Positions 7,494-14,712 of a stretch of 26,287 nt of DNA are shown here, piece after piece. The notes below the pieces were generated by a model. It did no database searches, was not told the origin of the DNA, and worked only from the letters and a program-made list of their open reading frames with translations. This stretch comes from a virus. Every line of letters starts with the position of its first letter. Position 1 is the stretch's first letter. Position numbers and translations under genes: made by a program. Location of the stretch: positions 1 through 26,287 of the IMG/VR virus record IMGVR_UViG_3300031746_000148; one strand, given 5' to 3'.

Positions 7494-7519
7494 AAGAGGC
7501 GCTCCTAGGAGCGCCTCTT
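7494..7519. terminator. Perfect 26-base palindrome, bidirectional terminator
   Basis: AAGAGGCGCTC and its exact complement flank CTAG, giving an 11-bp stem with a 4-base loop (or 13 bp cruciform). It lies between the convergent ends of the 169-residue gene (7472) and the minus-strand gene (7541). No long U-tract follows, though the stem begins AAG and ends CTT. Confidence 0.75.
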
Positions 7520-7540
7520 CGACTGTACTCGATAAGTCTG

Positions 7541-8074
7541 TCACTCGATAAAAAAACCTGCCCGAGGCAAATTAGGGTTCATATCGGTTACTCGAAACCC
7601 CTCTCGAACACATATTCGGCGATAAAGCAAAAGCCTGTCAAGACTAACTGTTCCTACCGCTAGCTTTCCATATTCTTCAATCCATCCTCGAAAAACTTCC
7701 GAAATGGAATCCGCCGGCAAATGTCTCAGAGAAGAGCCAGGAAATTTAAGCGTTTGTACATTTGCATCCGACGGGTCATGCTGATCAGAGTTAATAGACA
7801 CTGCCCAAAGTATGCCAGTGGAATAAAAGTCTGTCTCAACCGGTACTCTCCACAGTGTTATGTCATAGTCTCCAATAACCACGTGATCGATCAATTTGAT
7901 TCCCTTCCGATCGTTCTTTTTTACAATTTCTACTTTTCTATGATCACTCCACGCCTCCAGAATCGGAAAAATAGTTGTAGACATCAACCCCAACATGCCT
8001 GTCTGCCACACATCGTCTCCCTCAGAGCACAGATGCTCCAAAATTTCTCGGGCGCTAGACATAGGGCCGATCAT
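7541..8074 (-). CDS. Unknown protein downstream of the co-chaperonin
   Basis: 177 residues, not recognised. An N-terminal helical region (A-R-E-I-L-E-H-L-C) is followed by a mixed alpha/beta region (D-Y-D-I-T-L-W-R-V-P-V-E and I-L-W-A-V-S-I-N). The C-terminus has a basic helix L-D-R-L-L-L-Y-R-R-I-C-V-R-E-G-F, which resembles the end of GNAT acetyltransferases, but the acetyl-CoA loop motif is not visible, so I do not assign that. The ATG overlaps the TGA of the co-chaperonin gene (ATGA), so it is the last gene of the primase unit. Plus-strand frames over it are judged antisense shadows. Confidence 0.7.
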   Translation of the reverse strand: MIGPMSSAREILEHLCSEGDDVWQTGMLGLMSTTIFPILEAWSDHRKVEIVKKNDRKGIKLIDHVVIGDYDITLWRVPVETDFYSTGILWAVSINSDQHDPSDANVQTLKFPGSSLRHLPADSISEVFRGWIEEYGKLAVGTVSLDRLLLYRRICVREGFRVTDMNPNLPRAGFFIE

Positions 8075-8637
8075 GATTTCACCACACCGTGCACGTCGTT
8101 CTTATGACAAAAGGCGTATGTCACTCGGTCAATCTCAATTGGGTTACAACGCATACGCTCAACATAAATTTCTTCACCTTTCTGAATGTCATGCTCGACA
8201 CCAGCACCCTTTTGCTCTAGCTTGAACGTGAACATATTGGGCTGACGAGCAGAGTCAGGAACAACCAACGTAGTACCGGTCTGCATGTCCACCTTGGAGA
8301 GCACCCAGTCACCTAGAATTTCGAAGTTCTCCAACTTGATCATGTTGGACTTCAAGCGGGCGATAGCATCTCCTTGATGAAGGATGCGCACCTTGTTGTC
8401 GTCGTGGACGAATTGTGAAGCGATGGCCTGAGCACCGATTAGTTGAAACATAATCAGGTCTCCAGCACTCACCCACATAGGTTTGACCGTGCCGTCCGGA
8501 TCCCGTCCATCACCCACTACGGTAACACGGCCCATATAAAACGACCGGGTCCTGGATTCAGGTAAGAGGATCGAGCCTTCAAGCTCTTCCTTCACTTCGA
8601 TAAGTGCGATTCGTTGTCCGAACAATTTCAGTATCAT
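8071..8637 (-). CDS. Co-chaperonin with two Cpn10 (GroES) domains
   Basis: I take the ATG at 8637 (188 residues); a TTG at 8652 is in frame. Domain 1 (about 1-92) follows GroES closely: F-G-Q-R-I-A-L-I-E, I-L-L-P-E-S, G-R-V-T-V-V-G-D-G-R, V-S-A-G-D-L-I-M-F and a final strand Q-G-D-A-I-A-R-L. Domain 2 (about 98-188) repeats the plan: L-G-D-W-V-L-S-K, T-L-V-V-P-D-S-A, V-E-H-D-I-Q-K-G-E-E-I-Y-V and D-V-H-G-V-V at the end. Bacterial GroES and T4 gp31 are single-domain heptamer subunits; tandem Cpn10 proteins are best known from chloroplasts (Cpn20). It would cap the host GroEL and help fold phage proteins. The mobile loop of domain 1 appears to be E-S-R-T-R-S-F-Y-M. It lies between primase and an unknown gene. 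Confidence 0.8.
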   Translation of the reverse strand: MILKLFGQRIALIEVKEELEGSILLPESRTRSFYMGRVTVVGDGRDPDGTVKPMWVSAGDLIMFQLIGAQAIASQFVHDDNKVRILHQGDAIARLKSNMIKLENFEILGDWVLSKVDMQTGTTLVVPDSARQPNMFTFKLEQKGAGVEHDIQKGEEIYVERMRCNPIEIDRVTYAFCHKNDVHGVVKS

Positions 8638-8670
8638 GTTGGTAAGAACCAAGTCTCGTACGTCTACATT

Positions 8671-9729
8671 TCACACTGTCAAATCGAAGTTGAGGGTACT
8701 GAGATCGTACTTGATCGGTACTGGCACCGCCTCCCGTAGAGTCTTATCAGCCGCCTTAAACAATGTTCTACGAGCCAATGCCTCCAAAGCAAGGTCAACG
8801 TCATCGTTTGCATCGATTTTCGGTCTCCCGGGCACTTCAGGCATCTCTGCTATCGTTACGGTCTTGAACAAATTAAGATCCGCAGCATCCTCCCAGGATT
8901 TCTCTATCGCATCCCGGTCAAAAAGCAGTACAACCTCATCTATATTTTTGTGCTTAAACAACTTGCGTGCTTGCTCACGACTTACAGCATGTTTGAAAAC
9001 GCAGACTGGAACCGTATCCATGACACCTAGCTCCTGAAACCGCTTTTTAAGTGACAAACAATTGAGAATGGATTCTACCACCACCACCTTAGTCACTTCA
9101 GGATTCTTCACAGCGTCAATGTTGTAGACCCAAAATTTAGACGACACCGGACACTCGTGACGGGAAGGAAACTTCTTGGTAGTCTTACCGGGTTCATCAA
9201 TATAAGTTCGTCCCTGGTAGTAGACCGTCCTGCCTCGTTCAATCACTGGAAAGATGGCAAATGGCTCCCATCTGCCTTGACGGGTAAAACCAACCTCTAC
9301 CTCTATGAGATCGTCTAGCGTAAGGTTCTTTCTTTGCGCCATAGTGCCTATCAGGCGAGTGTATACAGACTGAGGGGCATCCTGGCACCTTACAAACCCT
9401 TCCGGCATCTTTACGAGGGCGTAGACAAGCGTTGCGAGCTTCGGGACGGATGTTTGTTCCACCTGACGCTCAAACGCCTCCACAGACGACTCTGGAACCA
9501 CTATGCCGTCAATCTTGTATCCTAGGTGCTTGGCCCAGCGGACGAAGTCACCCCCTTTGTTGCACTTCCAACACGACGTTTTACCGTTTCGCAGATTCGC
9601 TGAGCGATTACCGGTGCGATCACCACATCCCGGTTCGGGACAGATGAACACCAGCTCCTCGGGCGTGGACCGGTCTTTCACAATCCCAAACAGATTGCTG
9701 ATTGCCTGCTTTAGCGCTTGCCCTTTCAT
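8671..9729 (-). CDS. DnaG-type primase
   Basis: From the ATG at 9729 the protein has 352 residues. Residues 30-56 form a zinc-ribbon, C-x4-C-x17-C-x2-C, as in DnaG-type primases. A TOPRIM fold follows: glutamate motif V-V-V-V-E219-S and the D271-R-D273 motif (V-L-L-F-D-R-D). The TOPRIM domain binds the metal ions for primer synthesis. It lacks the helicase domain seen in T7-type primase-helicases, so a separate helicase is expected elsewhere. The frame stays open upstream to a TTG at 9783, but that would overlap the divergent plus-strand gene, and a start directly before the zinc domain is usual. Downstream are the co-chaperonin and an unknown gene on the same strand. Confidence 0.85.
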   Translation of the reverse strand: MKGQALKQAISNLFGIVKDRSTPEELVFICPEPGCGDRTGNRSANLRNGKTSCWKCNKGGDFVRWAKHLGYKIDGIVVPESSVEAFERQVEQTSVPKLATLVYALVKMPEGFVRCQDAPQSVYTRLIGTMAQRKNLTLDDLIEVEVGFTRQGRWEPFAIFPVIERGRTVYYQGRTYIDEPGKTTKKFPSRHECPVSSKFWVYNIDAVKNPEVTKVVVVESILNCLSLKKRFQELGVMDTVPVCVFKHAVSREQARKLFKHKNIDEVVLLFDRDAIEKSWEDAADLNLFKTVTIAEMPEVPGRPKIDANDDVDLALEALARRTLFKAADKTLREAVPVPIKYDLSTLNFDLTV

Positions 9730-9738
9730 GTTGCTACC

Positions 9739-9748
9739 GTAGTTAGAA
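9739..9748 (+). promoter_or_regulatory. Start motif GTAGTTAGAA of the 65-residue gene
   Basis: Three bases (CAG) before the ATG at 9752, in the spacer divergent from the primase start. Confidence 0.55.
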
Positions 9749-9751
9749 CAG

Positions 9752-9949
9752 ATGAACTTGAACGCATATATCGACATTGCCAAGAAGGCAACAGCATCCC
9801 CAACCCTTCTTCTGGAGTCTGTCCCGTACGAGGATAGCAGCTGTCAAGCGTCTATCGGGCTCAGTATCTGCGAAAGGTTGAAGGAGCACAAGCCTGAAGA
9901 AGTCAAGCCTGTTCAGTTAATTCCGGTATGGAGCGTACCATCCAATTAG
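9752..9949 (+). CDS. Small unknown protein with start motif
   Basis: 65 residues, not recognised: an N-terminal helix (L-N-A-Y-I-D-I-A-K-K-A-T) and a second helix (I-C-E-R-L-K-E-H-K-P-E-E). Support for a real gene is the motif GTAGTTAGAA ending three bases before the ATG, identical to that of the gene at 19660, and the absence of any other gene in the space. It is divergent from the primase and convergent with the tail-tube-like gene, ending 7 bases from it. Confidence 0.55.
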   Translation: MNLNAYIDIAKKATASPTLLLESVPYEDSSCQASIGLSICERLKEHKPEEVKPVQLIPVWSVPSN

Positions 9950-9956
9950 ATCATGT

Positions 9957-10670
9957 CTAATGTGTTGGGTACGGTGAAGTAATCTGGGTATCACCATATC
10001 CTAGAATATCCGTAGCATAGATAGTAGCGTCGATGGTCGTTATCTGATTTCCGGTCGCATAGCTCAGTTCCGAAAGTTTGAATCCGCACAACCAAGCGTT
10101 CTCCAGCGTAAGCTGCTGAGAGATTGTAAGACCTTGATCATCCACCTTTTGCCTGGTACTGGCAAAAGGAGGTAAAAGTGATGCTGACGTAATTGCCGTG
10201 GCTTTAAGTTCAGTACCACGTAGAAGAGTGACCGGTATTGAGAAGGCGTATGGAAGTTGGTAATTATCGTTTAAGTCGATGGACATCTCACTAGACATTG
10301 GACCACGCCCGGCTCTCACTAATTTTCTCCACAAAGTCAGCAAACGATAAATCTTTGACTCCGTCCGATAAGCGCACGCATCCATCAGAAAAGTTATCTT
10401 AATGGAGTCCAACGCTTCATCAAATCCTGGCATCATATAGGACCGAGAGTCACGCCGCACTGATTCCGGCTTCATCTTCATCTCTGGAAGTACAACTGAC
10501 CTTGCATAATAAGGCTCCAGCGTACCTATCTCCATTGTAGAAATTTGTTTAACACCCTCTACAACATTGACCATGTTTATAGACCACAGATCAGACCTTT
10601 GGGCGTCCAAGGCGCTTTCTGACCCTTGCTTACCCCACACGTTTTCTTGAAATCGCATTCGTGATCCCAC
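9957..10670 (-). CDS. Tail-tube-like protein, paralogue of the tube protein
   Basis: 237 residues. The N-terminus M-G-S-R-M-R-F-Q...L-D-A-Q-R-S-D-L-W matches that of the probable tube protein at 14713-15333 (M-G-N-R-I-K-F-K...L-D-L-Q-R-G-D-L-F). Both share the later plan of strands, with I-T-F-L-M-D and T-L-L-R-G-T-E-L here. T4 gp19, gp48 and gp54 all have tube-type folds, so a baseplate-tube junction role (initiating the tube) is a reasonable inference, supported by the neighbouring spike and hub-assembly genes on the other strand. The start is GTG with GTAGTTAAGG one base upstream; an ATG four codons in is an alternative. Confidence 0.65.
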   Translation of the reverse strand: MGSRMRFQENVWGKQGSESALDAQRSDLWSINMVNVVEGVKQISTMEIGTLEPYYARSVVLPEMKMKPESVRRDSRSYMMPGFDEALDSIKITFLMDACAYRTESKIYRLLTLWRKLVRAGRGPMSSEMSIDLNDNYQLPYAFSIPVTLLRGTELKATAITSASLLPPFASTRQKVDDQGLTISQQLTLENAWLCGFKLSELSYATGNQITTIDATIYATDILGYGDTQITSPYPTH

Positions 10671-10671
10671 G

Positions 10672-10681
10672 CCTTAACTAC
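10672..10681 (-). promoter_or_regulatory. Start motif GTAGTTAAGG of the tube-like gene
   Basis: One base before the GTG at 10670. The divergent spike gene 44 bases away has its own copy, so this spacer carries two opposed motifs. Confidence 0.6.
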
Positions 10682-10702
10682 TTGAACCCATCACCTAACA
10701 TG

Positions 10703-10712
10703 CTAGTTAAAG
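10703..10712 (+). promoter_or_regulatory. Start motif CTAGTTAAAG of the spike gene
   Basis: One mismatch, 1 base before the ATG at 10714. Confidence 0.6.
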
Positions 10713-10713
10713 C

Positions 10714-11739
10714 ATGGTGAACCTCACTGGAGCTTATATTGGGCTCGTAGAGAAAAACGACGATCCTGAACGACTCGGGCGCTTAAAAGTCCGAGTACCG
10801 CACGCTTATGGAGCTACCGGCAGCGAAATCGGATCAATCAGCATCGACAACCTTCCTTGGGCCATGCCTTCGGGCCTACCGCAAGGAGGTTCTGCCCTAT
10901 CCGGTGCGATCAGTTGGATACCTGAACCCGGCGACCAGGTGATTGTATGGTTTCTGGACGGGGAACCCGAGAAGCCGGTGTGGTCGTGGATGATGCAAAC
11001 CACCGCACAGGCAGCAAGGTACAAAGTCAACGTCTACTCAACCACTGGAAAGAAACCAGAACGTGCCGCATTAACCCGCTACGGACACGTCATGGAACTC
11101 AACAAGAGCCAACTGATCCATACCACCATGGGTGGGTACCGAGTCGTTTTGACCGATTCTGGACAGCCCGCCTCCTACGATGGCAAAATTCAGCTGGCCA
11201 CCCCTAAAGGTAATTCCCTGGAGCTGGATGACACCTCCAGCACGTTTACTACGTTTGTTCTACAAGACTTCAACATTCAAGCAATTGAAAGTATCTCACT
11301 GATGGGTGGAGACTTCGATCTCCTCACCACAACCGGCGGTGACGTCAAAATCACGTCCGGATCAGCGTTCAAGCTATCTTCCTTGGATAACACGGAAGTG
11401 ACTTCCCTGGGCGAATTTTCAGTAACTTCAACCCGCGGTATGTCACTGAAATCTTCAACTACTCTCGACCTTACCTCGGTCGCCTCAGCGTCGATCACCG
11501 CTCCCGTAGTGGAAATCAAAGGTGGCATCACGAACATAGGCACCGCAGGACTTCAACCTATGCTGGGTGGCACTCTGCTCATGAGCCTATTGACCACTCT
11601 GGTGACCTGGATTGACACTCACGTTCACTCAAACGGTAACAACGGCTCACCCACCGGCACCCCCATCGTACCCTGTTCGGCAATCGTTACTCCTCTCATA
11701 CCGAATCTAGTGTCAAAGACGGTTTTCGGTTCTATGTAG
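10714..11739 (+). CDS. Baseplate central spike/hub protein, gp5/gpV type
   Basis: 341 residues. Residues 5-100 are the gp5 OB-fold: Y-I-G-L-V-E-K-N-D-D-P-E-R-L-G-R-L-K-V-R-V-P, P-W-A-M-P, P-G-D-Q-V-I-V-W-F-L-D-G and P-V-W. Residues about 155-275 are short repeated strands rich in S, T, G and D (Q-L-A-T-P-K-G-N-S-L-E-L-D-D; D-V-K-I-T-S-G), the pattern of a triple-stranded beta-helix needle. The end has W-I-D-T-H-V-H-S-N-G, a His-containing motif common near the C-terminus of these spikes. No lysozyme domain is inserted, unlike T4 gp5. It punctures the outer membrane. Motif CTAGTTAAAG lies one base before the ATG. Confidence 0.88.
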   Translation: MVNLTGAYIGLVEKNDDPERLGRLKVRVPHAYGATGSEIGSISIDNLPWAMPSGLPQGGSALSGAISWIPEPGDQVIVWFLDGEPEKPVWSWMMQTTAQAARYKVNVYSTTGKKPERAALTRYGHVMELNKSQLIHTTMGGYRVVLTDSGQPASYDGKIQLATPKGNSLELDDTSSTFTTFVLQDFNIQAIESISLMGGDFDLLTTTGGDVKITSGSAFKLSSLDNTEVTSLGEFSVTSTRGMSLKSSTTLDLTSVASASITAPVVEIKGGITNIGTAGLQPMLGGTLLMSLLTTLVTWIDTHVHSNGNNGSPTGTPIVPCSAIVTPLIPNLVSKTVFGSM

Positions 11740-11787
11740 GCATGGATAAAACGCCGTTCTTACAGATAATGACTGCAACAAACCTAT

Positions 11788-12549
11788 ATGATTAAAACCA
11801 ATATGTCGCAGATGGTCCCTCGAAGAGACGCTTTCAAGCGAGTGATCCGACTTCTTTCGGGCGGAGTTGCTAACCGTAAAGCCTTCCCAGGAGGTGACAT
11901 AACGATTTTCCCATGGGATAGCAGAATCGACGAGTGGCTCACACAGCAAGCCCGCCAACAAAGCCCCGGCAGCGCTCTTACCGAATTGGTTAGTCGGGTT
12001 GCGGATTTGAACGGATGCCCTCTGGATGATTTTCTTCTCGGGGATGTAAACACTGTGCTGCTAGTGTCGCGTGCCCTACGCTACAACAGCGAAGTCTCGT
12101 ACCAGTCTTCATGTCCTTCCTGCAAGCGACAAGATACTGAGACTATCAGGGTGCCAGACGAACTCGTCAAGATAAACGAGAAGCCGAACGATTACCCAGG
12201 CTGGGACATGGTCACCCTGCCAGACTGCAAAGACGTTATCAAGCTCCGACCTCTGAACGTCAAAGACGAAAAGTCCATTCTTGCCCGGGAAGACACGGAC
12301 CGGGTTAAAGTGCCGGATCGCATCGCTAGAATCATTCGTTCCATTATGTCGGTCAACGACAGTGTCTGGGATGAACCCAGCGAACTCGTCACTTATTACG
12401 ACTGCTTGTCCCCGAAGGATGCCACCTATATCGAGGAAGCCATTGAAGCGAAGGAACCCCGTCTGGACACCACGGTGTGGCATCAATGCAAAGGCTGCGG
12501 TACCAAGTTCAAGCACGAACTGGTGATTGACCAGCCATTTTTTCGTTGA
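11788..12549 (+). CDS. Baseplate protein with zinc-ribbon, gp26/gp51 type
   Basis: 253 residues. The middle resembles the T4 baseplate (gp26/gp51) family: L-L-G-D-V-N-T-V-L-L-V-S-R-A-L-R-Y-N-S-E-V, followed by a Cys pair C109-P-S-C112 and, at the C-terminus, C234-K-G-C237, which together form a likely zinc site. Then D-V-I-K-L-R-P-L-N-V-K-D-E-K. In T4 the family acts in baseplate hub assembly. Its place directly after the spike gene agrees. An alternative start is M6 or M9. The C-terminus overlaps the next small frame by 23 bases; see the possible frameshift at 12538-12549. Confidence 0.75.
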   Translation: MIKTNMSQMVPRRDAFKRVIRLLSGGVANRKAFPGGDITIFPWDSRIDEWLTQQARQQSPGSALTELVSRVADLNGCPLDDFLLGDVNTVLLVSRALRYNSEVSYQSSCPSCKRQDTETIRVPDELVKINEKPNDYPGWDMVTLPDCKDVIKLRPLNVKDEKSILAREDTDRVKVPDRIARIIRSIMSVNDSVWDEPSELVTYYDCLSPKDATYIEEAIEAKEPRLDTTVWHQCKGCGTKFKHELVIDQPFFR

Positions 12550-12727
12550 CGCCGCCTATCATTCGCTGGAAGCAAGATGGTTCAAAATCTTCATTCTAGC
12601 TTGGGCGGCAAAAGGATTCACAGTCGATCTCTCCAATGTGCCTGATCACATCCTGGACAAGTTCATGGATTGGGCGAAGGAACGAGGAGAAAAAGAGGAT
12701 GCAGAACTACAAAGCAGGAGATCATGA
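12527..12727 (+). CDS. Small ORF overlapping the zinc-ribbon baseplate gene, possible frameshift extension
   Basis: 66 residues from a TTG at 12527, or the second part of a +1 frameshift product from the previous gene. No ATG occurs before residue 46. Sequence is helical and amphipathic (L-E-A-R-W-F-K-I-F-I-L-A-W-A-A-K-G-F, then I-L-D-K-F-M-D-W-A-K-E). The stop overlaps the ATG of the exonuclease (ATGA), so the frame is functionally placed. Short downstream frames reached by frameshift are known in tail-assembly chaperones of other phages. Function unknown. Confidence 0.5.
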   Translation: MTSHFFVDAAYHSLEARWFKIFILAWAAKGFTVDLSNVPDHILDKFMDWAKERGEKEDAELQSRRS

Positions 12728-13578
12728 TTAGCGGCACAGATTTTTTGTTTGACGGAAATTCACTTTTCGCTCGTGCTTGGTTCTCTTGCTATAAGCCAGG
12801 CGTTGAGATGGTCCGCGAAATCACCCTAAAAAGAGCAATCGTGTCGGTGCTCAACATCCTAGATGTAGACAATTTTAATGGCAAAGCAACCCGTTTGTTG
12901 TTTTGCTGGGACATGGGTCGTAAGACTAACAAGAGACATGCCGAAAAGCCCACCGATTATCATCCCACGATGGAAGAGCTCAAAAAACTACTCACCGCCC
13001 TGCTGGGTGTGGCTCACTCCCAAATTTTAGGACAGGAAGCAGATGATCTGGTCGCCACCGCTGCCTTCAAGAGCACCGCACGGAACGTAATCGTGATCTC
13101 GGGAGACAAAGACCTACGTCAACTTCATGGTGGCAACATCCAGTACTACTGCTTGAACGCTGGCAGTTTAATCTCCAAACGTGCCATCGTCGAGAAGATG
13201 CACGTGAAACGCCCCAGTCAAATAGCCATCGCCCTGGCAATCGTGGGTGATCGCAGCGACAACATTCCAGGTATTCGAGGTTGGGGTGAAAGGAAAGTCA
13301 ATCGGATGTTTCAAAGTGTGACCGAAACCATGTCATTCGAGGAGGCACTGGATACTATCGACGCTCAGATACCAGCGTCGCTGAAAAACGACTTCTACAC
13401 GTCTCTGGAATTGACTCTGCTGCATACCAGTGTTGAAGGAGTCGCTGAGCCCACCCCCATCCGATGGATGAACCCTGAAAACATCGAAGACCTGGGGTTA
13501 CCAGGTCTTCGTTCAATCTACCAGAAAGTCTACACCCAGTACAATCTGGATGAGATCATCGACAGCGTTACAGCGTAA
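12724..13578 (+). CDS. FEN-family 5'-3' exonuclease / RNase H (T4 Rnh-like)
   Basis: 284 residues from ATG at 12724, one of the few starts with a good Shine-Dalgarno (AGGAG). The frame extends 18 codons upstream, but this start is preferred. Motifs of the flap endonuclease/5' nuclease family: D10-G-N, D63, Q104-E105-A-D107-D108, S-G-D128-K-D130-L and G175-D176-R-S-D179-N180-I-P-G-I, followed by the helix-hairpin-helix G-I-R-G-W-G-E-R-K. The acidic residues bind two metal ions. It would remove RNA primers and trim flaps during replication. Its 3' end overlaps the convergent minus-strand gene by 11 bases. Confidence 0.9.
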   Translation: MISGTDFLFDGNSLFARAWFSCYKPGVEMVREITLKRAIVSVLNILDVDNFNGKATRLLFCWDMGRKTNKRHAEKPTDYHPTMEELKKLLTALLGVAHSQILGQEADDLVATAAFKSTARNVIVISGDKDLRQLHGGNIQYYCLNAGSLISKRAIVEKMHVKRPSQIAIALAIVGDRSDNIPGIRGWGERKVNRMFQSVTETMSFEEALDTIDAQIPASLKNDFYTSLELTLLHTSVEGVAEPTPIRWMNPENIEDLGLPGLRSIYQKVYTQYNLDEIIDSVTA

Positions 13579-13921
13579 GTATCGGACAGGCCCCGCCGCT
13601 TGCTCGATCCGCATACCTCATAATTGAAAATTCCAGGTAAGCGCCGCCCGAAGCATTTCCAACCATCCGCACCTGTGGGTAGCTCGACGAGACTTTGAAC
13701 GACCGCACCTGATTCTGGATCAATGTGTTGTAGTAGTCTGTGCCGCTGGCACCTAGGTCAGCCCACGTCGTGCCATCGAAATTTTGCAAGCGATAGTTTA
13801 AAGTGTTTACACCGCTGTTCTTGATGATGATGTTCATTGATACGGGACCCTGTTGCAGCACACTGAACAAAGTGCTGACAGTTTCCCCGCAAACCTGGGT
13901 GTCACAGATCAAAATTGTCAT
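13568..13921 (-). CDS. Small beta-rich protein, putative virion component
   Basis: 117 residues of alternating strands: M-N-I-I-I-K-N-S-G-V-N-T-L-N-Y-R-L-Q-N-F, then S-F-K-V-S-S, then A-Y-L-E-F-S-I-M-R-Y-A-D. The N-S-G-x-N-T-L signature is shared with the 169-residue protein at 6963. Last gene of the long tail unit. The motif GTAGTTAAAA lies 15 bases before the ATG and shares the TAG stop of the upstream gene. Probably structural; no family is recognised. Confidence 0.7.
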   Translation of the reverse strand: MTILICDTQVCGETVSTLFSVLQQGPVSMNIIIKNSGVNTLNYRLQNFDGTTWADLGASGTDYYNTLIQNQVRSFKVSSSYPQVRMVGNASGGAYLEFSIMRYADRASGGACPILTL

Positions 13922-13936
13922 GGATATATCTTTCTG

Positions 13937-13946
13937 TTTTAACTAC
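13937..13946 (-). promoter_or_regulatory. Start motif GTAGTTAAAA of the 117-residue gene
   Basis: 15 bases before the ATG, followed by CAGAAAG; its TAG is the stop of the upstream 75-residue gene. Confidence 0.6.
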
Positions 13947-14170
13947 GCTTGAGCATGAATCTGTTTGAGTTCTGTTGCTGCCTGCACGATCTTGTCCTTA
14001 GCCGGGGAATCCGGCAGTTGCTTCGCTGCGCTCAAAATAGTGCGGGCCAGCTCAACTTCTTTGCTTTCTTTCGGCAGATCGGAATCACCTTCGTGGTGAC
14101 CGCCTGAAATAGGCCAACTGCCACTCGGTATGTGGTCTTCACCCAACATCTTTCTTATGATGGCATTCAT
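13943..14170 (-). CDS. Small unknown protein
   Basis: 75 residues from ATG at 14170, which overlaps the previous stop (TGATG). A GGAGG lies 11 bases upstream. Residues about 35-75 look like one long helix with heptad-like spacing (V-E-L-A-R-T-I-L-S-A-A-K-Q-L); the N-terminal half is G/S/P rich. Function unknown; it lies in the tail unit after the 179-residue protein. Confidence 0.65.
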   Translation of the reverse strand: MNAIIRKMLGEDHIPSGSWPISGGHHEGDSDLPKESKEVELARTILSAAKQLPDSPAKDKIVQAATELKQIHAQA

Positions 14171-14709
14171 CAAAATCGAAGCCTCCAGGTCAGCATCGGG
14201 CTGAAGTCCGACGTCTTGTTAATTCCCGCCGCACTCACGTGTCTGGCAATCATCGTGCTATTACCCGAAAACAAACCCCTTTCACGAATCAAATATCCGT
14301 TTGCATCACCATAAGCAATAGTGTACGCCACTCGTAGAACGAACGGCGTCAGGAAATCAATAGAGTCTATCGGCGCTGTGGTAGCATCAGACTGAGAGGC
14401 TAGCTGAATAGGTGCTTCCAGAGAGATGTCCGTGACATTGGCGGCAGTAATTCCAGTTCCTACCCCAAACTTCTGAAGCGTATAGTCCGAGATGGGATTT
14501 CTGAAACCTAAGCAGAAACAGATCAACTGTCTTCCTTGATCAAGAAACAAGTTCCTACCTAAACTGATTTCTTCACGGCCAATACCCCAACCAGGTGGAG
14601 CCCGCTGAGCACCGTGAATCCATCCATAGTCTACTGCCCGTTGAAGCGGGATTTCTTTACCACCGACATCAAGAATTCGGGTTACGGTGACTAGTCCTTG
14701 AGGTCTCAT
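14170..14709 (-). CDS. Putative virion structural protein, adjacent to tail tube
   Basis: 179 residues. Residues about 70-100 include Q-K-F-G-V-G-T-G-I-T-A-A-N-V-T-D-I-S-L-E-A-P-I, a motif type common in phage tail-collar and fibre-associated proteins. The end has V-A-Y-T-I-A-Y-G-D-A-N-G-Y-L-I-R-E-R-G-L-F-S-G and L-T-W-R-L-R-F, which reads as beta-sandwich. Starts 3 bases after the tail tube stop, in the same unit. Likely a tail or baseplate component; exact part unknown. Confidence 0.65.
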   Translation of the reverse strand: MRPQGLVTVTRILDVGGKEIPLQRAVDYGWIHGAQRAPPGWGIGREEISLGRNLFLDQGRQLICFCLGFRNPISDYTLQKFGVGTGITAANVTDISLEAPIQLASQSDATTAPIDSIDFLTPFVLRVAYTIAYGDANGYLIRERGLFSGNSTMIARHVSAAGINKTSDFSPMLTWRLRF

Positions 14710-14712
14710 TCA

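Noticed and set aside
7541-8074. Assignment of the 177-residue protein as a GNAT acetyltransferase
   Set aside because: Only the final basic helix looks similar; the Q/R-x-x-G-x-[GA] loop is not visible.
7721-8107. Plus-strand 128-codon frame
   Set aside because: Antisense to the 177-residue gene, which has an ATGA-coupled start in the primase unit.
9730-9783. Upstream TTG extension of the primase
   Set aside because: Adds 18 residues without zinc-domain similarity and would overlap the divergent gene and its start motif.
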